A stretch of DNA of 23,508 nt from Marinibacterium sp039179965 (GCA_039179965.1 JBCDEC010000045.1:1-23508), one strand, 5' to 3'. Shown: positions 1 through 8,156, counted from the stretch's first letter. The notes: generated by a model not told the origin, from the sequence alone. Made by a program: numbers and translations.

Positions 1-971
1 GCCTCTTCGGCGGTGACGGAGGGCATGTTCAGCGCGTTTTCGACGGCACCGGTCAGCAGATAGTTCGACATCTGTTCAGCGACCTGCAGCGCGACGTTTT
101 CCTGCGCCTCCGTGGTCGCAGCGCCAAGATGAGGCGTGCACACCACATTGGGCAGGTTGAAGAGCGGGTTTTCCTTGGCCGGTTCCTGGGAAAACACGTC
201 AAAGGCCGCGCCGGCGATATGACCGGACTGCAGCATCTCGGCCAGGGCGACCTCGTCCACGAGGCCGCCGCGGGCGCAATTGATGATCCGCACGCCGGGT
301 TTGGTCTTTTCCAGGTTGTCCCTGGAGAGGATGTTGCGTGTCTGGTCCGTGAGCGGGACGTGGAGCGAAATGAAATCCGCACGCGCCAGCAGTGCGTCAA
401 GCTCGACCTTTTCGACACCCATCTTGGTGGCCTTCTCGTCGCTCAGAAAGGGGTCGAAGGCGATGACCTTCATCTGCAGACCACGGGCCCGGTTGCAGAC
501 GATCGAGCCGATGTTGCCGGCGCCAATCACGCCGAGCGTCTTGTTGGTCAGCTCGACCCCCATGAACTTGGATTTCTCCCATTTGCCGGCATGGGTGGAG
601 GCCGAGGCCTCGGGGATCTGCCGGGCCACGGCAAACATCATCGCAATGGAATGTTCAGCGGTGGTGATGGTGTTGCCGAAAGGCGTGTTCATCACGATCA
701 CGCCCTTTTTCGAGGCCGCGACCTTGTCAATGTTGTCCGTGCCGATCCCGGCCCGGCCGATGACCTTCAGGTTGTCTGCCGCCATGAGGATCTTTTCGGT
801 CGCTTTGGTGGCGGAGCGAATGGCAAGGCCGTCATACTGGCCAATGATTTCGGCGAGCTTGTCTTTGTCCTTGCCAAGATCGGGCTGGAAATCGACGTCA
901 ATGCCACGGTCGCGGAAGATCTGAACAGCGGTTTCGGAGAGTTTGTCCGAGACGAGAACTTTGGGGGCCAT
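1..971 (-). CDS. serA: D-3-phosphoglycerate dehydrogenase, 3' end outside window
   Basis: Catalyses NAD-dependent oxidation of 3-phosphoglycerate to 3-phosphohydroxypyruvate, the first step of phosphorylated serine synthesis, in the cytosol. The first 323 residues are visible, starting MAPKVLVSDK at the ATG at 971. The Rossmann motif GAGNIG lies at 150-155. The catalytic triad of D-2-hydroxyacid dehydrogenases is present: R234 in NCARGG, E263 in SQEP and H281 in TPHLGA. The reading frame is open to the left edge, so the C-terminal part is missing; alphaproteobacterial long forms carry an intervening domain and an ACT domain there. The gene lies downstream of serC on the same strand, 95 bases away, as expected for one operon. 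The N-terminal binding motifs and the serC neighbour make the assignment very firm; what cannot be judged is whether an ACT domain follows. Confidence 0.97.
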   Translation of the reverse strand, partial: MAPKVLVSDKLSETAVQIFRDRGIDVDFQPDLGKDKDKLAEIIGQYDGLAIRSATKATEKILMAADNLKVIGRAGIGTDNIDKVAASKKGVIVMNTPFGNTITTAEHSIAMMFAVARQIPEASASTHAGKWEKSKFMGVELTNKTLGVIGAGNIGSIVCNRARGLQMKVIAFDPFLSDEKATKMGVEKVELDALLARADFISLHVPLTDQTRNILSRDNLEKTKPGVRIINCARGGLVDEVALAEMLQSGHIAGAAFDVFSQEPAKENPLFNLPNVVCTPHLGAATTEAQENVALQVAEQMSNYLLTGAVENALNMPSVTAEE

Positions 972-999
972 GTGTCTGGTCCTTTGAAAGAGAGAGACG

Positions 1000-1060
1000 A
1001 GGCGGGGTAACCCCCGCCCTACACGGGCGCTGTGTGTGTCGGGGGGGGTTTACCCCGCCG
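1000..1060. repeat. Pair of REP-like GC-rich palindromes between serC and serA
   Basis: Two similar short palindromes in opposite orientation fill most of the serC-serA gap. The first pairs GGCGGGG (1001-1007) with CCCCGCC (1012-1018). The second pairs GGGG (1045-1048) with CCCC (1053-1056) and is flanked by an eight-G run (1041-1048). On opposite strands both read approximately GGCGGGGTAAACCCC. This looks like the extragenic palindromes common in Rhodobacterales intergenic DNA. In the operon transcript they would fold between the two cistrons and could change mRNA stability or readthrough. Neither is followed by a clear U-run, so I do not call a terminator. Confidence 0.55.
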
Positions 1061-1066
1061 TTTTGC

Positions 1067-2221
1067 TCAGGCGGCCTGGGGCTGGGCTGCGATTTCGCTG
1101 TCAAAAGCCCAGGCGATCCAGGGCAGCAGAGCCGCGACATCCGTGGTCTCCACCGTCGAGCCACACCAGATCCGCAAGCCCGGAGGCGCATCCCGGTAGG
1201 CACCGATATCCAGCGCCACGCCAGCTTCGGCCAGTCGTTTGGCAACCGATTTCGCAAACGCCGCACCATCGGAGATGCGCGGGTCCGTGAATTTCAGACA
1301 GACCGACGTGGTCGACCGCGTCGCAGGATCTTCGGCCAGAAAGTCGATCCACTCATGCGCCATGACAAAATCCGCCACGGCCTGCGTGTTGGCCTCTGCC
1401 CGCGCAATCAAGCCGCTCAACCCGCCCACGCTTTCGGCCCAATCCAGGGCCTGCAGGTAGTCTTCGACGCAAAGCATCGAGGGTGTGTTGATCGTCTCGC
1501 CCTTGAAGACGCCCTCAATCAGCGCGCCCCCTTTCGTCAGCCGGAAAATCTTCGGCAACGGCCAGGCCGGCGTATAACTTTCCAGCCGCGCGACGGCGCG
1601 GGGCGACAGGATCAGCATGCCGTGCGCCGCCTCTCCGCCAAGGACTTTCTGCCAGGAGTAAGTCGTCACATCCAGCTTGTCCCAGGGCAGATCCATCGCA
1701 AAGGCCGCCGAGGTCGCGTCACACAGGGTCAATCCCGCCCGGTCTGCCGGGATCAGATCGCCGCTTGCAACCCGCACGCCAGAGGTCGTGCCGTTCCAGG
1801 TGAAACAGACATCCTTGTCGAAATCCACCGAGGCGAGATCCACGATCGCTCCGTAATCGGCGGTCTTCACCTCGGCCTCGATCTGCAATTGCTTGATCAC
1901 ATCGCTCACCCAGCCGGCGCCAAAGCTCTCCCAGGCCAACATCTCGACAGGGCGTTCGCCCAGCAGATTCCACATCGCCATTTCAAAGGCGCCGGTGTCC
2001 GATGCCGGAACGATCCCGATCCTGTAGCCTTCCGGCACGCGCAAAATCGCGCGGGTCCGGTCGATGGCCGCTTTCAGCTTGGCCTTGCCTTCCGCCGAAC
2101 GGTGCGAGCGCCCCAGCGGCGCGCCTGCCAGTTTGGTCAGATCAAATGTCGGGGGTTTGGCACAGGGGCCAGAAGAAAAACGCGGGTTCGCCGGCCGCGT
2201 CGCCGGTTGGTCATTGCTCAT
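1067..2221 (-). CDS. serC: Phosphoserine aminotransferase
   Basis: PLP-dependent transamination of 3-phosphohydroxypyruvate with glutamate to give O-phosphoserine, the step after SerA. The protein has 384 residues and belongs to the form typical of alphaproteobacteria and Methanosarcina rather than the E. coli form (NPRFSSGPCAKPP near the N-terminus). The PLP-binding lysine is K192 in YSWQKVLGG, and D168 in LCDATSAAF fits the residue that contacts the pyridine nitrogen. I chose the ATG at 2221 because GGAAGGG sits about 8 bases upstream and residues before it (the frame extends to 2335) do not look conserved. The longer frame would translate the structured leader. It is first in an operon with serA and is probably controlled by the leader RNA. 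Confidence 0.96.
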   Translation of the reverse strand: MSNDQPATRPANPRFSSGPCAKPPTFDLTKLAGAPLGRSHRSAEGKAKLKAAIDRTRAILRVPEGYRIGIVPASDTGAFEMAMWNLLGERPVEMLAWESFGAGWVSDVIKQLQIEAEVKTADYGAIVDLASVDFDKDVCFTWNGTTSGVRVASGDLIPADRAGLTLCDATSAAFAMDLPWDKLDVTTYSWQKVLGGEAAHGMLILSPRAVARLESYTPAWPLPKIFRLTKGGALIEGVFKGETINTPSMLCVEDYLQALDWAESVGGLSGLIARAEANTQAVADFVMAHEWIDFLAEDPATRSTTSVCLKFTDPRISDGAAFAKSVAKRLAEAGVALDIGAYRDAPPGLRIWCGSTVETTDVAALLPWIAWAFDSEIAAQPQAA

Positions 2222-2245
2222 ATCCGTTACCCTTCCAGATAAACG

Positions 2246-2475
2246 CCCCTCGTTGGGGAGGGGTGTCCCGCGAACCGAAATAGGCGTCTGCCAGCGCGGC
2301 CACAACCGAAAAATGGTCTGATGTGTGCAGATCACCCGTCAGATTTGGCCACCGGGCGCCGCCTATCGGAAACATCCGATCCGCCGGACGGCGCCGCCCT
2401 TGCCCGGATCTGAGAGACCTGCCGCACACCTGCGGGGTCGATCCCACCCCTGCTCTCGCACCAGTGAACTGGTGC
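2246..2475 (-). promoter_or_regulatory. Structured 5' leader of serC-serA (candidate serC RNA motif)
   Basis: Read on the minus strand, the region ahead of serC contains a series of stems. A near-perfect palindrome lies at 2458-2475 (GCACCAGT/ACTGGTGC). GAGAG/CTCTC (2412-2416 with 2453-2457) encloses two hairpins, 2434-2450 and 2422-2435, that share bases 2434-2435 and so cannot both form fully. A long hairpin closes with GGCGCC at 2355-2360 and 2390-2395 and carries an inner ATCGG/CCGAT stem. A further stem at 2317-2343 is followed by ATTTTT, which is attenuator-like. A six-pair hairpin at 2246-2263 lies just before the ribosome binding site. A conserved serC leader RNA is known upstream of serC-serA in alphaproteobacteria; position and orientation fit, but I cannot align to its consensus by eye. 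Confidence 0.5.
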
Positions 2476-3082
2476 ACCCGGGTCCGCGTCTATTCTCGCC
2501 AGGGCGACAAAATGAGCCTAAAAGCTCGCCCGTCAAATCGGAGCCGACGCCACCCGCGATATGCGCAAGCGTGCCACCTTCGACGGATGCGCCATCCGGA
2601 GACTATCGTGACCGACCCCGCGCAAGCGTTGCGACGCGGTCGGGCGAAATCAATCGCTCAAAGGATCCGCATTTTGACGGCATCCGCCATATCGGCTGAC
2701 AGGGGCGCAACAATCGGATCGAGAGCAATCATGCGTCCCGGAAACCACGGCGCAGCCGTCGACCGAGCTTTCGGTCATTGCAATCAAAAAAACGACCAAG
2801 CGCGAGGTCGGGACGATCCGAACCCTCAAAACCCTGCAAGTGTTCCAGGTGAGATCCAGGTCATCCGCCAGCCTTGCGCAGCCGCCTGGTCCAGCGCTTC
2901 CAAAGCACCCTCAACCGATCCAATCAGAATACTTCGACCGTCGCGCTGCGCGCGTCTTTCCCCGGCGCTTCACGGTTTGTGGCTGATGGGTCAACGCATA
3001 GCAGGTCGCCTGCGCCCATGTTGCAACTGGACAGATCGCGTCTTTGCGTTTCACATGTGCCTGAAGTCAGAGGAGACCACCC
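2476..3082. other. Noncoding stretch between serC leader and metallopeptidase gene
   Basis: About 600 bases without a convincing gene. Open frames cross it on the plus strand, but their translations are arginine- and proline-rich and look like random high-GC reading. One strong imperfect hairpin is visible at 2612-2643: CCGACC (2612-2617) pairs with GGTCGG (2638-2643), and CGCAA (2621-2625) pairs with TTGCG (2629-2633) around a GCG loop. No U-run follows on either strand. The ribosome binding site of the next gene (AGAGGAG) is at the right end. The divergent promoters of serC and the peptidase gene must lie in this stretch; I could not place them with confidence. Confidence 0.5.
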
Positions 3083-6055
3083 ATGAGCTACGACGCTTTG
3101 ACGGACAAGCAGAAGTCGTTCATCAAGCGCTATGTTCTGGCAGAAGTGAAGGCGCACGGACCGATGTCCGACGCAGCGCTCAACCACATGGCCAACGAGG
3201 TCAAAGCCTGGGATGGTAGCAAGGCCCTGGTGCTCGAGTACATCGAGAACCTGCCCAAGGATCTCGGGCGCAAGACCTTTCAAAGCCGCGTAAAAGCCGC
3301 CGACAAAACATTTCGCGGGGATGGCCAACAGACTCAGTATGACACGGCAAGGATCGAGCTGACGCAGATCATGCAGGACGCGTCACTGGCCGCCACAAGC
3401 TTTGCCGGCGAACGCGAGAAGGCAGCTGATGAGGCGATGGTCGAGATCCGCAAGTATCATGGAGCGGGCGGTGAATTGCCGGCCCTGGAGGCGCGTCTGG
3501 CAGAGATCAATTCGGCCATGGATGGCAGGCTGCCAAAGCTCGAAGCCCTGCGCACGGCGCACGACGTTATTGTTGCCGCCAAGCCGCGGCTGAAGGCGAA
3601 ACATGACAAACTGACGGAGGCCTATGGGGGGTTTGAAGGCGAGTACGGCTCGCTTGGTTTGCTAGAAAAGGACATCAAGGCTTATGGCGGCACCGAGCTT
3701 GCGTCGCATATTCCTGCAGTGCAAGCGGCTGTGGAGCATGCGCGGCAGTTGATGAAAGACGGATCGCCTCGCGTCATCGTCATGGAGGCGCTGGCGCTGG
3801 CCCAAGCAAAAAACAAAGAACCCAGCGATATCCTGACTTACACGTCGCAACTGGACAACAAGAAGCGGAGTTTTACGACGCCCATGAGCCAGGTGGCAAC
3901 GGACCGGCCTCGAATCGCTGCGCTGAAACCCAAGGTGCAGACTGAATACGATCAGGCGCTCCTGCAGATTTCCGGGGGCGATCCGATTGGTGGTGCCACC
4001 AAAATCGACGAGCTCAGTGGGAAGGCTTATTGCCTGCAGCGCATCATCGCAACAGACGCGGCCTATGAGACGGAATCCGCGACGCTCGACAGGCGGATCA
4101 CAACGCTGAAGGCGATGGCAGGCGCGGCGCTTATGTCTGCCGATATCGCAAAAATCGACGCGGGGCGCCTGCACGCCGACAAGCTGGCCGATGACGACGC
4201 CGCGCATGCGCTCGACAAAACGGCAAATCCGGTCGAATTCCCGGCGGCGATGGCCCAGCTTGAGAGTGTGGACACACTCTGCCAAGAGGCCGAAGCCAAG
4301 GCCGGTCGGGCGGCTGCTTTCGCCACGCTCGCCAAATCTGCCGGAACCGGCGATGCGGCGACAGAGCTTGAAGAGGCAAAACGGCTCTTCGAGCTTTTGC
4401 AGGCGCATGACGCCCAGGACCTGGTGCTTGCCAAGATCCAGGGTGCGCAACTGGCGATCGGCCGAGCGGAGAGCGCGATCCAGGAAGGCAACTCAGCCGC
4501 TGATGATCTGGCGGCGGCCATCAAGGAGATCGCCGATGGCTGGCAACAGGCGGAAATCCTGGGGCCGCTGAAAGCGCGACATGGCGCGCTCGATACTCGA
4601 TTGGATCAGGTAAAGGACTCCCATGCGCAAGCTGCGTATATCGCAACCCAGCTGAGCAACGTGCTGAAGCACCTGTTGGCGGCCAAAGGGAAATTTGACA
4701 CAGGTGATGCGCATGCTGCGGCGGATCTCGACGCGGCGGAGCTGGCGCTTGACCAAGCGGTCGCCCTGGCGGACGCCGAGGTGGATTTCCAGACACAGCG
4801 GGCCGAAGTGGCCCAAAAGATCACGGCAGCCCAGCGGGTGGCGCGGCCGGGCGCAGATCTGCACGGTCCGGATATGCCCAAGCACTTGCGGGCTGCGGAA
4901 AACGCGGCAGCACTGAATGATCACACCACCGCCCTGGCCGAGCTTGCCAAGTCTCGCGCCATGGCAGACGCAGCGCTGCTGGCTGAGAGGATCCGGGCCA
5001 AAGACGTTCCGGGTGAGGACGAATTAAAGGCCATTGCTGCGCAGGACGGTGGGCGCGAGACGATGGACGCGATCATCGCCAGCCTGAATCCGAAAGACGT
5101 CCGCCAGGATATGATGGTGGCCCTGATGGCGGCCCGGTTCGATATGGATGTGTCCGTCTTCAAGGGACTGGACAAGGACAAAAAGGCAAAGAACAAACGC
5201 ACCGAGCGGGATCTGTCAAAGAAAAAAGCACCGAATTTACTGATGTTTTACAATGTGATGGCCAAAGTTCCGGAAAAAGACACGCGGCTGAACGACAGTT
5301 TGAAACAGCTCCAGCAGATCGAGACGAGCGCTGCTTCGGACTACCACGGCGGGACGGCGCGCATCCGGATGATCTGCTACGGGGTTGCAAAGTCCAGCGG
5401 CACCGAGCTTAACAATCGCAAGGAATTGCTGGAGATCGACGACGATGCCCAGGCGGTCCCGGAAAATGAGGCCCCGACGCCGAACTACGGCACCTGGACG
5501 ATGTTGCACGAGATCGGGCATGCCGTCGACGATCAGAAAGGCTTTATGAGCAAGAATGGCAAGAACGCGGCCTTCGGCGGCTGGGAAGATTACGGCAAAG
5601 GCAACCTTAAACCGGTGGCCGATGCGGCCTCAAAGGCCTTTGATTTCGACCATGTCTATGTCGAGACGACGATTGTGAACGGAAAATCCGGTGCGATCCC
5701 GGATGTGCCCCAGAGGCTGATCGACAGCATGGGCGAAGATCAGGCCAAGTTGGAATGGACCAGCCGGAAATCAAAATTTGATGCCTGGCACAAGGCGACG
5801 CGCGAAAAATCGGAGATGTGGGAAAGTGGCTCGGCCTCGCAGCAGCATGCGCTGAACATTGACGGTACGGTCCGCGTTCTGCACGAAGCCTACGACAAGC
5901 ACTGGGTGTCCTATGACCTTTCGGCCCGCAAAAAAGGGATCACAGGGTATCAGTTCCGCGCCCCGGGCGAGTGGTTTTCCGAGCTGTACGCCGCCTTCTA
6001 TTCAAAAAAGCTGAAAAACAATCATCCGGCGATGAGCTGGCTGAAAGCCCTGTAA
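3083..6055 (+). CDS. Large helical protein with C-terminal lethal-factor-like zinc peptidase domain
   Basis: A 990-residue protein with no signal peptide or membrane segment. Residues 1 to about 75 form a charged start (LTDKQKSFIKRYVL). About 75-690 is long, alanine-rich and probably mostly helical or coiled coil. The last roughly 300 residues hold a zincin site: HEIGH at 809-813, continuing AVDD, and GEWFSELYAAF with glutamates E963 and E967. Anthrax lethal factor has HEFGHAVDD and later EFFAEAF, where the glutamate is the third zinc ligand, so a lethal-factor-like (M34-type) fold is the closest match I recognise. The spacing from HExxH to the third ligand is longer than in lethal factor. 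Start ATG 3083 has AGAGGAG 8 bases upstream. The CpXC gene follows after 24 bases. A toxin, effector or housekeeping-type protease role is inference; the substrate is unknown. Confidence 0.75.
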   Translation: MSYDALTDKQKSFIKRYVLAEVKAHGPMSDAALNHMANEVKAWDGSKALVLEYIENLPKDLGRKTFQSRVKAADKTFRGDGQQTQYDTARIELTQIMQDASLAATSFAGEREKAADEAMVEIRKYHGAGGELPALEARLAEINSAMDGRLPKLEALRTAHDVIVAAKPRLKAKHDKLTEAYGGFEGEYGSLGLLEKDIKAYGGTELASHIPAVQAAVEHARQLMKDGSPRVIVMEALALAQAKNKEPSDILTYTSQLDNKKRSFTTPMSQVATDRPRIAALKPKVQTEYDQALLQISGGDPIGGATKIDELSGKAYCLQRIIATDAAYETESATLDRRITTLKAMAGAALMSADIAKIDAGRLHADKLADDDAAHALDKTANPVEFPAAMAQLESVDTLCQEAEAKAGRAAAFATLAKSAGTGDAATELEEAKRLFELLQAHDAQDLVLAKIQGAQLAIGRAESAIQEGNSAADDLAAAIKEIADGWQQAEILGPLKARHGALDTRLDQVKDSHAQAAYIATQLSNVLKHLLAAKGKFDTGDAHAAADLDAAELALDQAVALADAEVDFQTQRAEVAQKITAAQRVARPGADLHGPDMPKHLRAAENAAALNDHTTALAELAKSRAMADAALLAERIRAKDVPGEDELKAIAAQDGGRETMDAIIASLNPKDVRQDMMVALMAARFDMDVSVFKGLDKDKKAKNKRTERDLSKKKAPNLLMFYNVMAKVPEKDTRLNDSLKQLQQIETSAASDYHGGTARIRMICYGVAKSSGTELNNRKELLEIDDDAQAVPENEAPTPNYGTWTMLHEIGHAVDDQKGFMSKNGKNAAFGGWEDYGKGNLKPVADAASKAFDFDHVYVETTIVNGKSGAIPDVPQRLIDSMGEDQAKLEWTSRKSKFDAWHKATREKSEMWESGSASQQHALNIDGTVRVLHEAYDKHWVSYDLSARKKGITGYQFRAPGEWFSELYAAFYSKKLKNNHPAMSWLKAL

Positions 6056-6079
6056 GCAGGGCAGGGGAAGGACCACCGG

Positions 6080-6787
6080 ATGTCGCTCTTTACTCAAACG
6101 ACGCAAGCCTGTCCCAACTGTGGGACCGAAGCCACTTTCGACGCCTTTTTCAGCGTCAACGCCGACCGGCGACCGGACCTTCGCATTGAGATCCTGGGCG
6201 AGGAGTTCATGACCGTGACCTGCGCGTCCTGCGGCTCTGATTTTCGGCTCGAACCGGATCTGAACTATCTCGACATGGCGCGCGGGACCTGGATTTTGGC
6301 GAAGCCTTGCTTTCAGTTGCCCGAGTGGGGGCCTGAGGAGGCGGCGGCGGCGGAGGCTTTTTCGACGTCCTTTGGCGCAAACGCCCCCGGTGCGGCCCGC
6401 GCCCTTGGCGACAGTCTGGACCCGCGCCTGACCTTTGGCTGGCCGGGGTTTCGCGAGAAGATCGTGATCGAACAGGCGGGTCTGGACGATGTCGTGCTTG
6501 AGGAGCTGAAACTGGCCGTGCTGCGGTTCCGCCAGGACAATCCCTTTGCGCCGGGCGTGGAACTGCGGCTGATCAGCGTGATCGAGGACGTGCTGCGCTT
6601 TGCCTGGGTCGAAACGGCGGGCGGGGCCGAGCTTGAGACCTTTGATCTGCCCCGCGAGTCCTATGACGCGGTGGCTGGGGACAGCGCCTGGCAAGAGCTT
6701 GGCGCTCAGCTGTCTACCGGGCTCTTTGTGGATATGCAGCGCCTCTACATTGAACCCACCGAAGCTGAGGCGGCGGCCGAGGCTTAG
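6080..6787 (+). CDS. CpXC-domain protein, partner of the metallopeptidase
   Basis: A 235-residue soluble protein. The N-terminal 55 residues carry two cysteine pairs, CPNC at 11-14 and CASC at 48-51, which fits the CpXC domain, a family of unknown function presumed to bind metal. The rest (about 60-235) is acidic, with an alanine/glutamate-rich segment near 85-100 and a highly acidic tail (EPTEAEAAAEA). Start ATG 6080 is preceded by AGGGGAAGGA at good spacing. It lies 24 bases after the peptidase gene on the same strand and is very likely co-transcribed. Possible roles are immunity protein, chaperone/adaptor for export, or regulator of the peptidase; the sequence alone does not choose among them. 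The gene ends facing the convergent gene at 7066-7569. Confidence 0.8.
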   Translation: MSLFTQTTQACPNCGTEATFDAFFSVNADRRPDLRIEILGEEFMTVTCASCGSDFRLEPDLNYLDMARGTWILAKPCFQLPEWGPEEAAAAEAFSTSFGANAPGAARALGDSLDPRLTFGWPGFREKIVIEQAGLDDVVLEELKLAVLRFRQDNPFAPGVELRLISVIEDVLRFAWVETAGGAELETFDLPRESYDAVAGDSAWQELGAQLSTGLFVDMQRLYIEPTEAEAAAEA

Positions 6788-6990
6788 GCTGGGTCGGGTC
6801 GGGACGCCGAACCCGCGTCTCTTGCGGCGCGGGTGGCCCGTGTCGGGGTACCTGTCCGTTTGCATGGATCGGGGCCGGAACGTGCGGGGTCTGCGCGCGG
6901 CGCAAAGGCCGTCATGGGGAGAAAAGGGGAGGAGGCGCAGCCCCGCACGTCCCGTACTCACAGCTCTAGCACTCCGGCGTCACAGACCTG

Positions 6991-7007
6991 TCAACGATAC
7001 GTTAACC
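6991..7007 (+). promoter_or_regulatory. Possible CtrA-like box in convergent intergenic region
   Basis: The sequence TCAA, seven bases, then TTAACC (6991-7007) differs by one base from the CtrA consensus TTAA-N7-TTAA; the continuation TTAACCAT also resembles the CtrA half-site. ATACGT occurs twice, 11 bases apart (6997-7002 and 7008-7013). It lies between two converging genes, which is not where a promoter site is expected, so this may be chance. The remainder of 6788-7065 holds only a weak GC hairpin (6811-6834) after the CpXC gene. Confidence 0.2.
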
Positions 7008-7065
7008 ATACGTCAGTAAAACGCTGATGCGCCGGATATCCAGGGGCCTCTTGTGAGATCCGGGT

Positions 7066-7569
7066 CTAGCGTTTGCGTTTCAGCGAGACCGCGTAGCTGA
7101 CGCCGTCGCCCGGACCGGCGTACACCAGGTGCAGTTCCCCGTCGTCATATTCGCCGATCAGGAACCCCGTGTTGATCCAATCCTGCGGCGGTGGCGATTC
7201 CTCGACGATGACCAGTTCGTCACGCTCATCGAGGTTAAAGCTGCCGGTCCCGTATTCGACAACCCATTCCGATGTCCCACGACGCCAGCGCTTTTCGACC
7301 CAGATCAGGTTTTCTTCCTGACGGTAGATCTCCAGTTCGACCTCGGTGTCGAGCATCTGGTCAGGGTAGCGGGGGTGGGACTTGGAAAAGGCCGCCTTGT
7401 AGGTGCCCTCCCAGGTGCCAGTGACATCGCGGAATGTGTCGGCCAGTGCGGGCGACCCGGCGGCAATCAAAAGCGCTGTGGCACCGGCGGTCACACGGGC
7501 TTTCAGACGGGACGGGGTGGACGGTGTTGACGATGTTGATGGGAAGAATGGAGAAAACGCGCGCAGCAT
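7066..7569 (-). CDS. Small secreted protein of unknown function
   Basis: A 167-residue protein. I chose ATG 7569 because AGGAG sits 8 bases before it; the in-frame GTG at 7578 is only one base from that AGGAG. The start is an unusual Ser/Thr/Pro-rich segment (STSSTPSTPS) followed by LKAR and a hydrophobic stretch ending SPALA, a good signal peptidase site, so the mature protein would begin near DTFRDV in the periplasm or outside. The mature part starts TGTWEGTYKA and alternates short charged and aromatic segments, suggesting a small beta-rich (lipocalin-like) fold. That is only an impression. No catalytic motif is visible. It is divergently oriented from the VOC gene at 7725. Confidence 0.7.
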   Translation of the reverse strand: MLRAFSPFFPSTSSTPSTPSRLKARVTAGATALLIAAGSPALADTFRDVTGTWEGTYKAAFSKSHPRYPDQMLDTEVELEIYRQEENLIWVEKRWRRGTSEWVVEYGTGSFNLDERDELVIVEESPPPQDWINTGFLIGEYDDGELHLVYAGPGDGVSYAVSLKRKR

Positions 7570-7724
7570 CGGAGACACTCCTAAAGACGATCATTGAATG
7601 CTTTTCAACCATAGGCTGCCTTTTGCAGCGCGCAAAGGCGGGATGGATGCGCGCGGTGGACGAATCTGGTAAAGCGGTCAGACCCGGCCTGAGCTATTGT
7701 CCCAACGAGTGCGGAGTGTTCCCC

Positions 7725-8156
7725 ATGCGCGGCATCATCCCCTATCTGCAAGTCACCAACACCGGCGATGCCATCGCCTGGTATGAGACCGTGTTTGACG
7801 CGACCGAAACGCGGACGCGTCTGGTGGCGCCCGACGGCACCTGCATGAATGCCGAAATCCAGATCGAGGGGTCGACCCTGATGCTGGCCGACGAAAACGC
7901 CGGTATCGGGTCGCTGAGCCCGGCCCATCTGGAGGGAACAAGCGTGGTGCTTGACCTCCATGTTGCGGATGTGGACGCGGTCTTTGCCAAGGCCCTGGTG
8001 GAAGGGGCCGAGCAGATCTATCCGCTGGCCGATCAGTTCTATGGCGACCGGTCCGGTCGGCTTCGCGATCCCTTTGGGCACCACTGGATCCTTGCGACGC
8101 GACTGCGCGAGATGACGGACGACGAGGTGGTCGCGGCCTTCAAGGCGCTGTTCTAG
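7725..8156 (+). CDS. VOC/PhnB-like glyoxalase-fold protein
   Basis: A 143-residue protein of the vicinal oxygen chelate superfamily, in the branch often labelled PhnB-like or glyoxalase/bleomycin resistance. It starts IIPYLQVTNTGDAIAWYETVF, cut here as IIPYLQV then AIAWYETVF, the first beta-alpha-beta unit, and ends DPFGHHWILATR, the typical final strand. GGAG lies 8 bases before ATG 7725; the frame is open upstream to 7434, but that translation is unlike the family and overlaps the divergent secreted-protein gene. These proteins are cytosolic; substrate and metal cannot be deduced. Its stop codon interleaves with the stop of the convergent membrane protein gene (overlap 8153-8156). Confidence 0.88.
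   Translation: MRGIIPYLQVTNTGDAIAWYETVFDATETRTRLVAPDGTCMNAEIQIEGSTLMLADENAGIGSLSPAHLEGTSVVLDLHVADVDAVFAKALVEGAEQIYPLADQFYGDRSGRLRDPFGHHWILATRLREMTDDEVVAAFKALF

Noticed and set aside
2222..2335. N-terminal extension of SerC from 2335
   Set aside because: The ribosome binding site and family-like start are at 2221; the extension would translate the structured leader.
2411..2475. Glycine riboswitch, suggested by GAGAG and CTCTCAG on the minus strand
   Set aside because: The conserved core around CCGAAGG is absent and the second half diverges; the serC leader motif fits position better.
2323..3219. Plus-strand open frame of 298 codons across the serC leader and into the peptidase gene
   Set aside because: Overlaps the start of a well-supported gene, has no ribosome binding site, and the translation has no family character.
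7434..7724. Upstream extension of the VOC protein
   Set aside because: Overlaps the divergent secreted-protein gene, and the family N-terminus begins exactly at 7725 after a good ribosome binding site.
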